Origin: Nemertoderma westbladi
Taxonomy: Eukaryota; Xenacoelomorpha; Nemertodermatida; Nemertodermatidae
NCBI GenBank assembly: GCA_032718475.1
Contig: JAUCBJ010005539.1
Span: forward strand, 1-26,111
Direction: 5' to 3'
DNA: 26,111 bases
The translations under genes and the position numbers were made by a program. Below, piece after piece: positions 8,519 to 17,383 of this stretch (within the stretch, counting starts at the first letter, position 1; every line of letters starts with the position of its first letter). The notes beneath the pieces are model-generated. The model saw nothing but the letters and a program-made list of their open reading frames with translations. It ran no database searches and had not been told where the DNA came from.

Positions 8519-9326
8519 ATTGTAAATTATTACTTGATTACATAAAATTACTAGATATACTGTATGTTAATTATACAAAAAAGTGTTAAAAAAAAACAAA
8601 AAAATACATTTTTTTAAAAATGTTCTAGAACAAAAAATTATATGTTCTAGAACATTATTTAACAAAAAAATAATTCGAAATATCCTAGAATACTTCACAC
8701 TAACATTAAAAAGTAGTAGTTAGTAAACTAAACACATTGTAGGGCTAGAGTTCCGTATGTACCAAAATTTTCAGTGTTCATTTTCAGCATTTGTCAGCTA
8801 ATTATTAGCAATATTCTAGAATATATTATTTATACTAGAATCTTTTTAAAATGGTTAAAAAATCATATATATGTTAACTAAATGTTGATATTTTTATTTT
8901 TGTACCGGTATAAGATCTAGAACGTTAATTTTTTTTCTAGGTCATTTTATAAAAAGTTATAAATCATTCGCAAATATATAGCTAGTTTTTGATATTTGTA
9001 TGTTGATATTGAAAATGTTCCCTACTCTTAAAAAATGCTTCCGAAACAAGTCCTTATTCTAGAATATTTTTTAAACAATTTTGTATCTGTTAAAATCGTC
9101 TCAAACAATATTATTTGTTATATATGTTATAGAACATTTCAAACAAATCTATAAAATTAGCTAGTTTATTAAATGGGAGGGGTTTTTTCGGTACCCAGTG
9201 ACATAATGAAGAAACATTAATTTGTTCTAGAATAAGCAATATTTAAATAAAATTCCTGTTTACCAATATGCCATAATGCATAACTTGAGATGCACTAAAT
9301 GAAACTAATATATAAATAATAACGTC

Positions 9327-9502
9327 GTGAAAATAACGTTCCATTTAAAATAAAACTACGTATTGCATGTTAAATAACGTGGAACATATTTTCACTATGC
9401 CCCTCGCTACGGTTGAGGTTGACCGAGCGAGGTCATTAACCTCACTACGCTCGGAAAATAAAATATCTAGAGTATTGTGAAAATAATGTTCTTCATTATT
9501 TA
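9327..9502. mobile_element. Nested foldback element related to 4386-4517
   Basis: Three copies of one arm are present: GTGAAAATAACGTTCCATTT at 9327-9346, its inverted form at 9371-9395 (ending ATATTTTCAC), and a direct form at 9477-9502. The inner loop at 9420-9465 carries ACCGAGCG, CGAGGT and TTAACCTC, also seen in the loop of 4386-4517. The arms also resemble that element (TATTGNGAAAA and ATGTTCT). I infer two members of one palindromic MITE family. Confidence 0.6.
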
Positions 9503-9772
9503 CCATACAAAAATAATATTATTATCATTGAGAAAGATAAATTAACATAATTATATGTACATGTAACATATGTGTACTAATAGAAAAGGTGAAAGTTAAA
9601 AAAAATATTTGTTAGACTGGTTGTAACAACAGTCCTGCAGATTGTAGCTAACAACTACATGGTTCAAAAAACAAATATTGTTCAGGAATGATTAATTAAC
9701 ATTCAATGAATGAATCAATTGCCGCAATACAAATATTATATAATCCATTCTTAACAGAAAATAAACAAATCG
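9503..9772. other. AT-rich spacer left of the LINE
   Basis: Nothing is recognised up to the 17-bp imperfect tandem duplication at 9773-9806 (AAAATATATWCTGTCAG twice), which lies close to the truncated 5' end of the LINE. Confidence 0.4.
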
Positions 9773-10870
9773 AAAATATATTCTGTCAGAAAATATATAC
9801 TGTCAGAGGTAATTGAAGATATAAGAAAATCAAATAATTACGATTGTATTGTCCTATCAGGCGATTTTAATAGTAACTGTTTATCTGGCGATTCTCTACC
9901 AGTCCAGCAATTTGCTGCACAAACAGGATTTACACAATACATTCATGAAGTAACTCGTCCCATTAGCAACACCTGCTTAGACTTGGTGTTCTCTGACAAA
10001 CCTGCACTAACTCTGGACTATGGCACCCACCCTCTCCTGCAGTATGAGGATGGAGGTTTTATTTCAGATCACAAACCTGTTTATATAACAATTAATTGTG
10101 AAATTAAACCTCCACCTTTATACAGCAGATCCATATTTGATTTTGCTAAAGCAAATTGGGAAAGTTTTTCGTTATTTATTTCAGGTTACGACTTTACTTC
10201 GGCTATAGACAGCAGAGATCCTAACGAAATAGCACAAAAATTAAATGATTGCCTTAAGGAGGGAATTAACAAGTTTATACCTAATAAAGTAGTAAAATCA
10301 CGATCAACCGATCCTAAATGGATCACACCATTCCTGCGTCAACTTTTTAGAAAACGTGAGAAATGCCATAAAAAAGCATTAAAAACGCAAGATGATTCAA
10401 TGGAGTGGAACGAATATCGCAGACTTAGAAATCATGTTATTCAACAAGTGCGGATTGCAAAAAATGCATACAATCGTAAAATGTATGATAAGCTAAGTAC
10501 TAGTGGTCAAATGACACAAAAAGAGTGGTATTCTTTCGCAAAGAATACCCTTGGGAAAACAAAAGTTACTAGTATACCATTCCTAATTGAAAACAATACA
10601 TGTCTTGTTGAGGCTAGTGCAAAAGCTGAACTCTTAAATAACTTCTTTATTGATCAAACAAAACTACCATCTCCATTGAACCCTCTGCCTATACTGGACT
10701 ATGAAAATGAAAATATTACCATCTTAGAAAATATAACAATTAGTGAGGAAGACGTTCTGGAATCACTAACTAGTTTGTCATCTGATAAAGCGTCTGGTCC
10801 AGACGGCATTGGCCCCAAGGTAATCAAAGCTATACGTACAAGTATATCCTCTGCTAACAGTGTTATTTAA
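9755..10870 (+). pseudogene. LINE ORF2, part 1: endonuclease C-terminal half and linker
   Basis: The frame is open from 9755, with recognisable homology from about 9842. It encodes the distal part of an apurinic-type (exonuclease-endonuclease-phosphatase) endonuclease: GDFN at 9860-9871, then a TRP..NTCLDLVFSD segment, then the SDH motif at 10064-10072. These nick target DNA for target-primed reverse transcription. The N-terminal catalytic half is missing, so the copy is 5' truncated, as most LINE insertions are. A linker rich in K and R follows. The frame reaches the conserved SSDKASGPDGI segment at the start of the RT domain and then breaks at a 1-base-type shift around 10845-10865, with a stop at 10868. 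No start codon belongs to this fragment. Confidence 0.85.
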
Positions 10871-11640
10871 TATCTCATTACTAACATCAACATTTCCCTC
10901 CCTTTGGAAATACTCTAACGTAAGCCCAGTCTTTAAGAAGAACGAAACATACTATTGCTCCAACTATCGGCCAATTTCATTGCTCTGCATTTTATCCAAG
11001 GTATTTGAAACTGTCGTTCGTAAACATCTCTGGGAATTTCTACGTAATAAACTTTCTGAACATCAGTCTGGTTTTATATCTGGAGATGGTTGTGTGTACC
11101 GTTTACTACAACTTTACGATGACTGGTGCCGTGCATGGGACGACGGCGACGTGTCACAGATTATTTTCTGTGATATATCGAAAGCGTTTGACCGTGTATG
11201 GCATCAAGGCCTATTGCACAAGCTAGAACGAATTGGGATTCGTGGGAGGTTGCTAGGTTGGTTTGCAAGTTACCTGTCGGGACGTTACCAGCGGGTTGTA
11301 CTCGATGGCGTTGCATCTGTATATATGCTTATTTTAGCAGGCGTGCCGCAAGGCAGCATCTTGGGTCCGCTGCTATTCCTTATTTGTATCGATGATTTAA
11401 TCGATGTATTGAAATCCACGGCATCACTTTTTGCAGATGATACTTCATTGTACACTCGATTACAGCATCCTTCAGTTAGGGCCCATTTTATAAACACAGA
11501 CCTCTGTTCACTTCATGAGTGGGCACTTAAATGGCTTGTTACAATTAACCCATCCAAAACAGTAGTAATGACAATGGCTGGTAGTATCCCATACCAGACT
11601 TTGCCAGTCTCTACCTATGGTAGAGTCTCACAAACATTTA
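10860..11640 (+). pseudogene. LINE ORF2, part 2: reverse transcriptase core
   Basis: Continues the protein in the next frame. The RT motifs appear in order: YRPISLL with SKVFE, HQSGF, the first catalytic aspartate in FCDISKAFDRVWH (codon 11172), GVPQGSILGPLLFL, and the active-site FADD at 11430-11441. All three catalytic aspartates are present, so the enzyme core is not visibly mutated apart from frame breaks. The second shift lies at about 11605-11630, after which homology resumes in the third frame; the stop of this frame is at 11697-11699. The motif style fits the CR1/Jockey side of LINE diversity; I cannot fix the clade. Confidence 0.88.
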
Positions 11641-12567
11641 GGTGTCACCTTCTCATCCACTTTCAACTTTACAGATCACATTCATACGATTATCAGTAGA
11701 GTCTCAATGTCAGTTGCGGCATTAAAGAAATCGAAATATCTCATCCCAAAAAAATCTATTATACAAATATACAAATGTTTCATTAGACCAACACAAGAAT
11801 ACGCCAGCCCTGTCTGGTCCGGTATCTCTGACGAAAATTCAGAATTGCTGGACCAGATTGAGTTGGATATTTTGAGAACGGCCACTGGGGCACCACGTGG
11901 TACATCTCATTATAAATTGTATGACGAGTGTGGCATACAAAAATTATCAGATCGTAGAAATTCCAACTGCCTATTGTATTTCTACAAGATTGTGAATGGC
12001 CTTGCCCCTGGCTACCTGTCACGACTGCTGCCACCATCAGTTGGCGAGGCCAGTCAATACAGATACCCATTGCGCAATGCGATTGACATCTCGTTGATAC
12101 AGACGGGGAAAGAACTATACAATAAATCATTTTTTCCCGCGACGATCAGAAAGTGGAACTCCCTACCAATCGCAATACGCCAACTCCCGATCACACTGTT
12201 TCGATCTAGGTTATTTTCTTCACCTACTATAAATCCATATACGCACCTCGGGTCTAGAATTACACAAGTACGCCTATGCCAAATGCGGCTTGGATGTAGT
12301 AACTTAGGTGCTGACATGGTAAGTCGACACCTCAGTGAATCTCCAGCTTGCGGCGGCTGTGGCGTAACTGAGGACGCCCAGCACTACCTTCTTCACTGCC
12401 CTTCCTATTCCACCCATCGGCAAAAACTATTTGATGAGCTACAATCAGCTGGAATAACCACAAACATCGAAGCTTTTCTACAGGGCCGTGGTGTACCACT
12501 TTCTAAACAACCTAAGCTTGTAGAGGAACTTGGACAGTTCATCTCAGGCACTGGTAGATTCAACTAA
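11617..12567 (+). pseudogene. LINE ORF2, part 3: thumb and C-terminal region
   Basis: Resumes with HKHLGVTF, standard just after the RT fingers-palm region, then YKCFIRPTQEYASPVW, RTATGAPRGT and the conserved RKWNSLP segment. It ends with a cysteine/histidine cluster ACGGCG...AQHYLLHC. This C-terminal CCHC-like feature occurs in many CR1/Jockey-group elements and probably helps bind RNA. The stop is at 12565-12567, directly before a T-run. Only two shifts and few other lesions separate the three parts, suggesting a fairly recent loss of function or sequencing indels. Confidence 0.85.
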
Positions 12568-13140
12568 ATTTTTTTTTTTTTTTATTGGAAATATAATAAT
12601 TTCAAAAGTATTCTTGAAAATACTTGTAGAGTGGAAGGTCTCATGAACGTCTAAACTGAAGAGATGAATTTGCGTTTTATAGCATTTTATATAACTTTTC
12701 TAACCCTAGCAGGGATGCATTAGTACCTCAATCTTAGTTAACTATTAAGTAATATTAATTTGTAATGTTAGTATTGTTTATTGATGAATAATTATTAATC
12801 TGTTAATTTTTTTTTTTTTTATTGTAATGTTAGTATTGTCGTTTACCAATCTATATTAATTAATTACACATTTACCGGTTTGTAACATTGCAAATTGCAA
12901 TATGAGAACGTTAATATTTCTATATATTACCCAGCAACTGGATATAGGCGTACGTATTCCTATACACTATAATCAATATTGTAAATTTAATTAATATGCC
13001 TGCTAAGTTGTTCTAATATACGCACTACCTGTTTAAAATAAAAATAAAATATATTCTAGCTATACACAAATTAATTGCTATTTATTTTAGTTACTTTACA
13101 TATTTACATTTTCTAGTATATATAATCAATGAACTTGTTG
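12568..13140. other. Probable LINE 3' UTR followed by AT-rich spacer
   Basis: Directly after the LINE stop comes a T-run (12570-12583). An exact 18-bp direct repeat, TTGTAATGTTAGTATTGT, occurs at 12760-12777 and 12822-12839, the second copy preceded by another T-run. One of these may mark the end of the retroposon or be a slippage product. Beyond about 12840 nothing is recognised. Confidence 0.45.
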
Positions 13141-13330
13141 TACTGCAATAGTAACGTCATTAATGCAGTTTTTCAAAGTACTGCAATAGTAACGTCATTA
13201 ATGCAGTTTTTCAAAGTACTGCAATAGTAACGTCATTAATGCAGTTTTTCAAAGTACTGCAATAGTAACGTCATTAATGCAGTTTTTCAAAGTACTGCAA
13301 TAGTAACGTCATTAATGCAGTTTTTCGAAA
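13141..13330 (+). repeat. Five 38-bp tandem repeats with a bZIP-like site
   Basis: Five nearly identical 38-bp units begin at 13141, 13179, 13217, 13255 and 13293; only the last decays at its end (TTTTTCGAAA). Each contains ACTGCA and TGCAGT ends that can pair, enclosing GTAACGTCAT, one base off the CRE/bZIP palindrome TGACGTCA when read on the minus strand (TGACGTTA). The array lies about 0.9 kb upstream of the DCST-like gene. A regulatory role is speculative. Confidence 0.9.
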
Positions 13331-13564
13331 CTGTCGGATTTTTCGATGTTGCAAATTTTGCGTTTTAAAATCTCTATAACTCGACCAATATTATTTTATA
13401 GAAGTAAAATTGCTTGCGGGGGTTTTCTCACATGCTCTTTCACGTAAAACCAATGTAAACTGAAAAAAATGTCCGAGTCGTCAAAACCATTGAGTTTTGC
13501 GCTAAAATATAATGTATAGAATATACGCCTAATTTTAGAATGTTTATTTTATATTTTAATTAAA
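13331..13564. other. Spacer
   Basis: No gene or repeat recognised. Confidence 0.35.
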
Positions 13565-13650
13565 AAATAAAACTTTACAAAATCTTATTTATTTGCTACG
13601 TTTATTTTTTTGATTATAAAATAACGCCACTGTAACCTGTTCCTTACCCG
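13565..13650 (+). mobile_element. Decayed fragment of the 8-bp-TSD MITE
   Basis: AAAATAAAACT and then ATAACGCCACTGTAACCTGTTCCTTACCC follow the interior of the element at 1964-2221 (compare about 2047-2134) in the same orientation, with substitutions and a 2-base deletion. Terminal repeats are not preserved. This is the third relative of the family in the window. Confidence 0.6.
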
Positions 13651-13910
13651 TAGTATTTTAAATTAAATTAAACGCAAAGTTGGTGTTTGCGCCATTCAGT
13701 AACAACTTCAACAATAACAAATTCAATAACTAGTATATCACCGCGTCACTTTAAATATAATCACATGACTTCATTTGAATGAACACTAAAATCAGTTCGC
13801 CATTGTTCATATTAAGCACTTCAAAGATTTTGCGGCTCTCGTTTTGTTTACTGAGGAACACTCATTCCGTATCGCTATAAAGTACTATTTTATGAACATT
13901 GACCTTTTAT
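13651..13910. promoter_or_regulatory. Upstream region of the DCST-like gene with TATA-like site
   Basis: No gene recognised. CTATAAAG at 13875-13882 resembles a TATA box, but a transposon now separates it from the coding start at 14234, so its use by that gene is uncertain. No initiator could be assigned. Confidence 0.2.
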
Positions 13911-13918
13911 AGTTAATA
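13911..13918. repeat. 8-bp target-site duplication of MITE copy 2
   Basis: AGTTAATA occurs here and exactly again at 14161-14168, bracketing the element. Confidence 0.85.
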
Positions 13919-14160
13919 GAGACAGGGGGGAAACTGGACGCAAAACCCGCTTTGGCGAATTAATACCCCCCTCAATGTTAAATTCTCAATTTAGGGAAAG
14001 GAACAGGTTACAGTGGCACGTTATTTTAACCAAAACAATAAACTAAACACAATAGAACAGGTTACAGTTTTATTTTTGAGAGTAATCATCTTGTTATTAG
14101 TGTCCAATTTCCCCTGGAGAGGGATGAATTGTTATTGCGTCCAGTTTCCCCCCCTATCTG
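13919..14160 (-). mobile_element. Non-autonomous TIR transposon (MITE), 8-bp TSD, copy 2
   Basis: A 242-bp element with the same ends and interior as 1964-2221, in reverse orientation. GGGGGGAAACTGGACGCAA on the left is mirrored by TTGCGTCCAGTTTCCCCCC on the right. It is flanked by an exact AGTTAATA duplication. The terminal bases match those of copy 1 (CAGATA at one end, GAGAC at the other), which fixes the element boundaries. Its right end lies 73 bp before the first ATG of the DCST-like gene, so it sits in the promoter, 5' UTR or an upstream intron. Confidence 0.88.
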
Positions 14161-14233
14161 AGTTAATACATTGAATAGGCCTACTCCTACTATTGTTGCC
14201 AAGAAAATTATTTCGCAAATAATTCCCAAAGAG

Positions 14234-16531
14234 ATGAAAAAGCAAAATAATGATAATAGTTGGTCTGATAGCGACGATACGTCAGTTGAAGATTCATTAG
14301 GAGCTCAAGGTACCTCCGCAGAGAAAGAGCTTAAAGTCGAATCATCGTCTAGTTCCAGTTCTAGTAGCGACAGTACATCATTGCCAGACACCGTACTGGT
14401 ACGTAAATCGAGGCCTAACAGAAAGAAATCACACAAAGCGTTTGGTTTTAATTTGTTGAATACTTTAGTTTATAAAATTCTCCTTTGTGGATGTTTGACA
14501 TCAAAACCGAAAAATAAAAAAGCTTTTCGAAGTCCAGAAAAGCGAATCTCGCCATTTATGAAGAACGCTGTAAACTCTTTGATACAATTCATTGTTGGAA
14601 CAGCTCTCAGTGTACTCTTCTATTATATCGCCTTGGCCCATTTTCGTTTTCCCATTCAATCAACAACGGTGTTCTTCGTTGCCACTGGTTTCGTGGTGAG
14701 CCTGGGCATGGCATTCTCTGTTTCCATTCGTTGCCTGATATTTCTTTCATTGCCTCAGTTCTTTACCAAGGAAGGTCGCACGATAATATTATTCTATGTG
14801 ATGTCCCTGATGATTTCTGGCCCTGTTATGAACATCCAAGCCAACGTTCACGAGGCAGCACACAGTATGTTTTGCGCTAAAAATTTACTCTTAGACCTTA
14901 AAGAAAAGACTACTGCGAAGACACCTATGGAAGTGATACGCGGAAAAATTGAATCAATTACTAGAGATATTCGAGAGCTTTATAACGACCTAGTGAAACA
15001 TCTTAAGGCGATTAAACAGGGAATTGATGTTATAATCGGTGCATTTAAAGCTGCCACTGCTTGGCTAATGGAACTGAGGGATAGTTGCGATGGTGAATTT
15101 ATGAAACTTCCAGGAAAATGCTACCGATATTCCAATAAGAAAGAAAGGGAATGTTGGAATACCTTACCACCGATAGTAAATTTGGTCTGTTATTCGGTAA
15201 AGGTTCTAGAAGGCATATGTATGCTTTTCGAAAAATTTTTGCACATCTTCCATTATATTTTCTGTGATTTGCCAAAACGTGTAATGGACGCCATAATAGA
15301 TTCAATTGGAGGAACTATATTCACAGCTCTTGATGCTGTAATTGAAGAATTCTATTTCGATATCAAAGTTTACGAGAAAATTAAACTTCGCATGGAAGTT
15401 TCCAAAACAAGAAAAGAAATGTGGCGTGACATAGTTGCCGACCTTGATGAGAGAACAAAGTTGATGCTTCCATTAGCTAACTTTGCCAGTTACATAGCTA
15501 TTCCCGGATTTGCTATAGTAGTGCTAAAAGCTGTCATTTACAGAATTCGGTACCTCAGTAGCGATTCATTCGATAACTACTTCCTCACGCAGGAGTTTTA
15601 CAACCTGGACTATCGACGTAAACAGCGGAAACAGATCTGCGTGATTCCGATGAGAGTAAGGGAGTATTTCAATTACGTACATCCCTACGACGTTCGCTTT
15701 TCCGTTTTGGAGTGGACTCGTTTTGGGCACGGAATTGTGTTCTTTATGTCCCATTTCGTTTCTTGTGCGTTACTCTGCGTATCCGATGTGCTACTCTACA
15801 CTGCACTGAAGAAGGTGCGCGAATTAGGCCTGTACCAATCAGAAAGCTACACTCCTAACTACATCAGTCTCCATGTCAACGGTCATGGATTCCTGCCAGA
15901 TACCTTTCGCTATATTATTGAGGTCTTCGATGTTCGAGGGCCTGCCGACTTTAAATTCGACACAACGAAATGTTTACCTAAAGCCATTGAGCCTGACTGG
16001 GATCACTATAAAGTGATAGGATTCTATTGGGGTACTTCTCTGTTCCTCATAGTATTTGAAACATATGGCCGAAGATTGCGGAGATACGTGTGTTCGATAT
16101 ACTACCCGGCCAGAGAGAAGGAACGGGTTCTGGTATTATACAACCGCATCCTGAGGAGACGTGCTGGAGTATTCGGTATGTTGGTACGCGTGTTAAAAAT
16201 CAAGGAAGACGATAGTTTTTCTTTCAAGATGTGGTTAGCATCGCGTTCCCGTTTTTATCGATTTTTTCGGAAATATGTTCTCGGAAAAGTTGAGAAGTTT
16301 TGCACAAATTGTGGTGTTCCGCATTCAATAAAGAAAGCAGAACCAAAAACTTACAAACGTTGCGAAATAGGTTGCGTGGAAACAAAGACGGTTTACTGCC
16401 TTGAATGTGTTGATCAAGTTGGTAATATTTGCTTAAAATGTCATCTACCTTTGAATACTGACGAATTGACTGATTTCGAAATGGAATTTGATTCAAGTGA
16501 CGACAATTTTCATACCGAATTGAATGACTAA
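14234..16531 (+). CDS. DC-STAMP-domain membrane protein, DCST1/DCST2 (sneaky/spe-42) family
   Basis: A 765-residue protein from the first in-frame ATG; an in-frame TGA at 14159 closes the frame upstream. The N-terminus is acidic with a serine run (about 37-49). Likely membrane segments: 114-136, 144-164, 183-201, 413-433, 499-524 and 595-611. The segment between the third and fourth (about 205-405) has paired cysteines and amphipathic helices, as expected for the extracellular part. Residues about 435-645 form the DC-STAMP-like domain, with NYFLTQEF..LDYRRK and the juxtamembrane YPAREKERVLVLYNRILRRR. A C4C4 RING-like module follows at 690-736 (CTNC, 16 residues, CEIGC, YCLEC, CLKC). Family members are sperm membrane proteins needed for egg activation or fusion, and DCST1 has also been reported as a ubiquitin ligase. 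Length fits DCST1/2 (about 700-775), so it appears complete. It is intronless, unlike vertebrate orthologues. I cannot separate DCST1 from DCST2 by eye. Confidence 0.9.
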   Translation: MKKQNNDNSWSDSDDTSVEDSLGAQGTSAEKELKVESSSSSSSSSDSTSLPDTVLVRKSRPNRKKSHKAFGFNLLNTLVYKILLCGCLTSKPKNKKAFRSPEKRISPFMKNAVNSLIQFIVGTALSVLFYYIALAHFRFPIQSTTVFFVATGFVVSLGMAFSVSIRCLIFLSLPQFFTKEGRTIILFYVMSLMISGPVMNIQANVHEAAHSMFCAKNLLLDLKEKTTAKTPMEVIRGKIESITRDIRELYNDLVKHLKAIKQGIDVIIGAFKAATAWLMELRDSCDGEFMKLPGKCYRYSNKKERECWNTLPPIVNLVCYSVKVLEGICMLFEKFLHIFHYIFCDLPKRVMDAIIDSIGGTIFTALDAVIEEFYFDIKVYEKIKLRMEVSKTRKEMWRDIVADLDERTKLMLPLANFASYIAIPGFAIVVLKAVIYRIRYLSSDSFDNYFLTQEFYNLDYRRKQRKQICVIPMRVREYFNYVHPYDVRFSVLEWTRFGHGIVFFMSHFVSCALLCVSDVLLYTALKKVRELGLYQSESYTPNYISLHVNGHGFLPDTFRYIIEVFDVRGPADFKFDTTKCLPKAIEPDWDHYKVIGFYWGTSLFLIVFETYGRRLRRYVCSIYYPAREKERVLVLYNRILRRRAGVFGMLVRVLKIKEDDSFSFKMWLASRSRFYRFFRKYVLGKVEKFCTNCGVPHSIKKAEPKTYKRCEIGCVETKTVYCLECVDQVGNICLKCHLPLNTDELTDFEMEFDSSDDNFHTELND

Positions 16532-16886
16532 TAATTTATAATATAATTATTGATTTATTTCAATTACTTATTAACATTACTTTTAGTCAAACAGATTGCA
16601 GAAAAGCACATTGTTTTTTTTACAATTTTTTACAAAACAATTTTTTGTGTGATAAAATGCGACATTTAGGTAGAGCGGTATTTCAAAACTAATCGTAAGT
16701 AGGATGCAAAAATGAGTCGGGGAGGGGGGACTCTAAATTTACTTTCTAAGGGGACTCTAAATTTACGAAATCCATTGCCAATGCTGTTCAATTTATCTAT
16801 CTATTTATCTACTGTGAAGGTTGCTGAAATAAAAATTAACCCTAGAAAAAAATATGAAATACTCACGAGCACATAATAGTAGGTAG
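16532..16886. other. 3' flank of the DCST-like gene
   Basis: AT-rich. No AATAAA lies close to the stop; the first is at 16828-16833. GGGGACTCTAAATTTAC is duplicated at about 16725-16741 and 16750-16766, and a TATC/TTATC microsatellite-like stretch lies near 16795-16811. There is no long poly-A tract that would mark a young retrocopy of the gene. Confidence 0.4.
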
Positions 16887-17006
16887 GGCTATGAGAGTTT
16901 GACATTATCAGCAATGAAAATTTGGAACAATTTACCAATTGATACAAGGTCAACAAAATCATTTTCGGTCTTCCAAAAACAAATTGAGCTATTACAAATA
17001 ATTTAA
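16887..17006 (+). pseudogene. LINE ORF2 C-terminal remnant
   Basis: Thirty-nine codons to the stop at 17004-17006 read AMKIWNNLPIDTRSTKSFSVF followed by QKQIELLQII. The WNNLP..(I/T)R...SFSVFQ pattern is the standard tail of CR1/L2/RTE-group LINE proteins (the larger LINE here has RKWNSLP at the same place). A stop at 16884 closes the frame on the left, so only the last part survives. It ends about 20 bp before the satellite. Confidence 0.65.
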
Positions 17007-17383
17007 ACGGAATGTTGACACATAGGCCCCCCTCACACGGAGCAATTTGTTTCTGCAACTTGTTTCTGAAACTTGTTGCTGGACCCCCTCACACACAGAA
17101 ACTTGTTGCTGCAACTTGTTTCTGAAACTTGTTGCTGGACCCCCTCACACACAGAAACTTGTTGCTGGACCCCCTCACACACAGAAACTTGTTGCTGGAC
17201 CCCCTCACACACAGAAACTTGTTGCTGGACCCCCTCACACACAGAAACTTGTTTCTGCAACTTGTTTCTGAAACTTGTTGCTGGACCCCCTCACACACAG
17301 AAACTTGTTGCTGCAACTTGTTTCTGAAACTTGTTGCTGGACCCCCTCACACACAGAAACTTGTTGCTGGACCCCCTCACACA

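Larger units (their letters stand above)
7836..9326. other. Intergenic DNA rich in TTCTAGAA palindromes
   Basis: No gene is supported. The exact octamer TTCTAGAA starts at 8105, 8257, 8278, 8319, 8623, 8645, 8814, 9057 and 9225, often extended to TGTTCTAGAACAT, with further near-copies at 8235 and 8912. A second dispersed motif (GTTCCGTATGTGCCAACATTT) occurs at 7937, 7984 and 8749. Together these suggest a decayed repeat family or a dense binding-site cluster. Confidence 0.6.

Noticed and set aside
11682-12317. Minus-strand frames opposite the LINE and the DCST-like gene
   Set aside because: They are shadows of the strong plus-strand coding regions.
14171-14233. Extension of the DCST-like protein to a TTG start at 14171
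   Set aside because: TTG is not a normal start in animals; the first ATG is at 14234 and the family tolerates a variable N-terminus. An upstream exon joining in this stretch remains possible.
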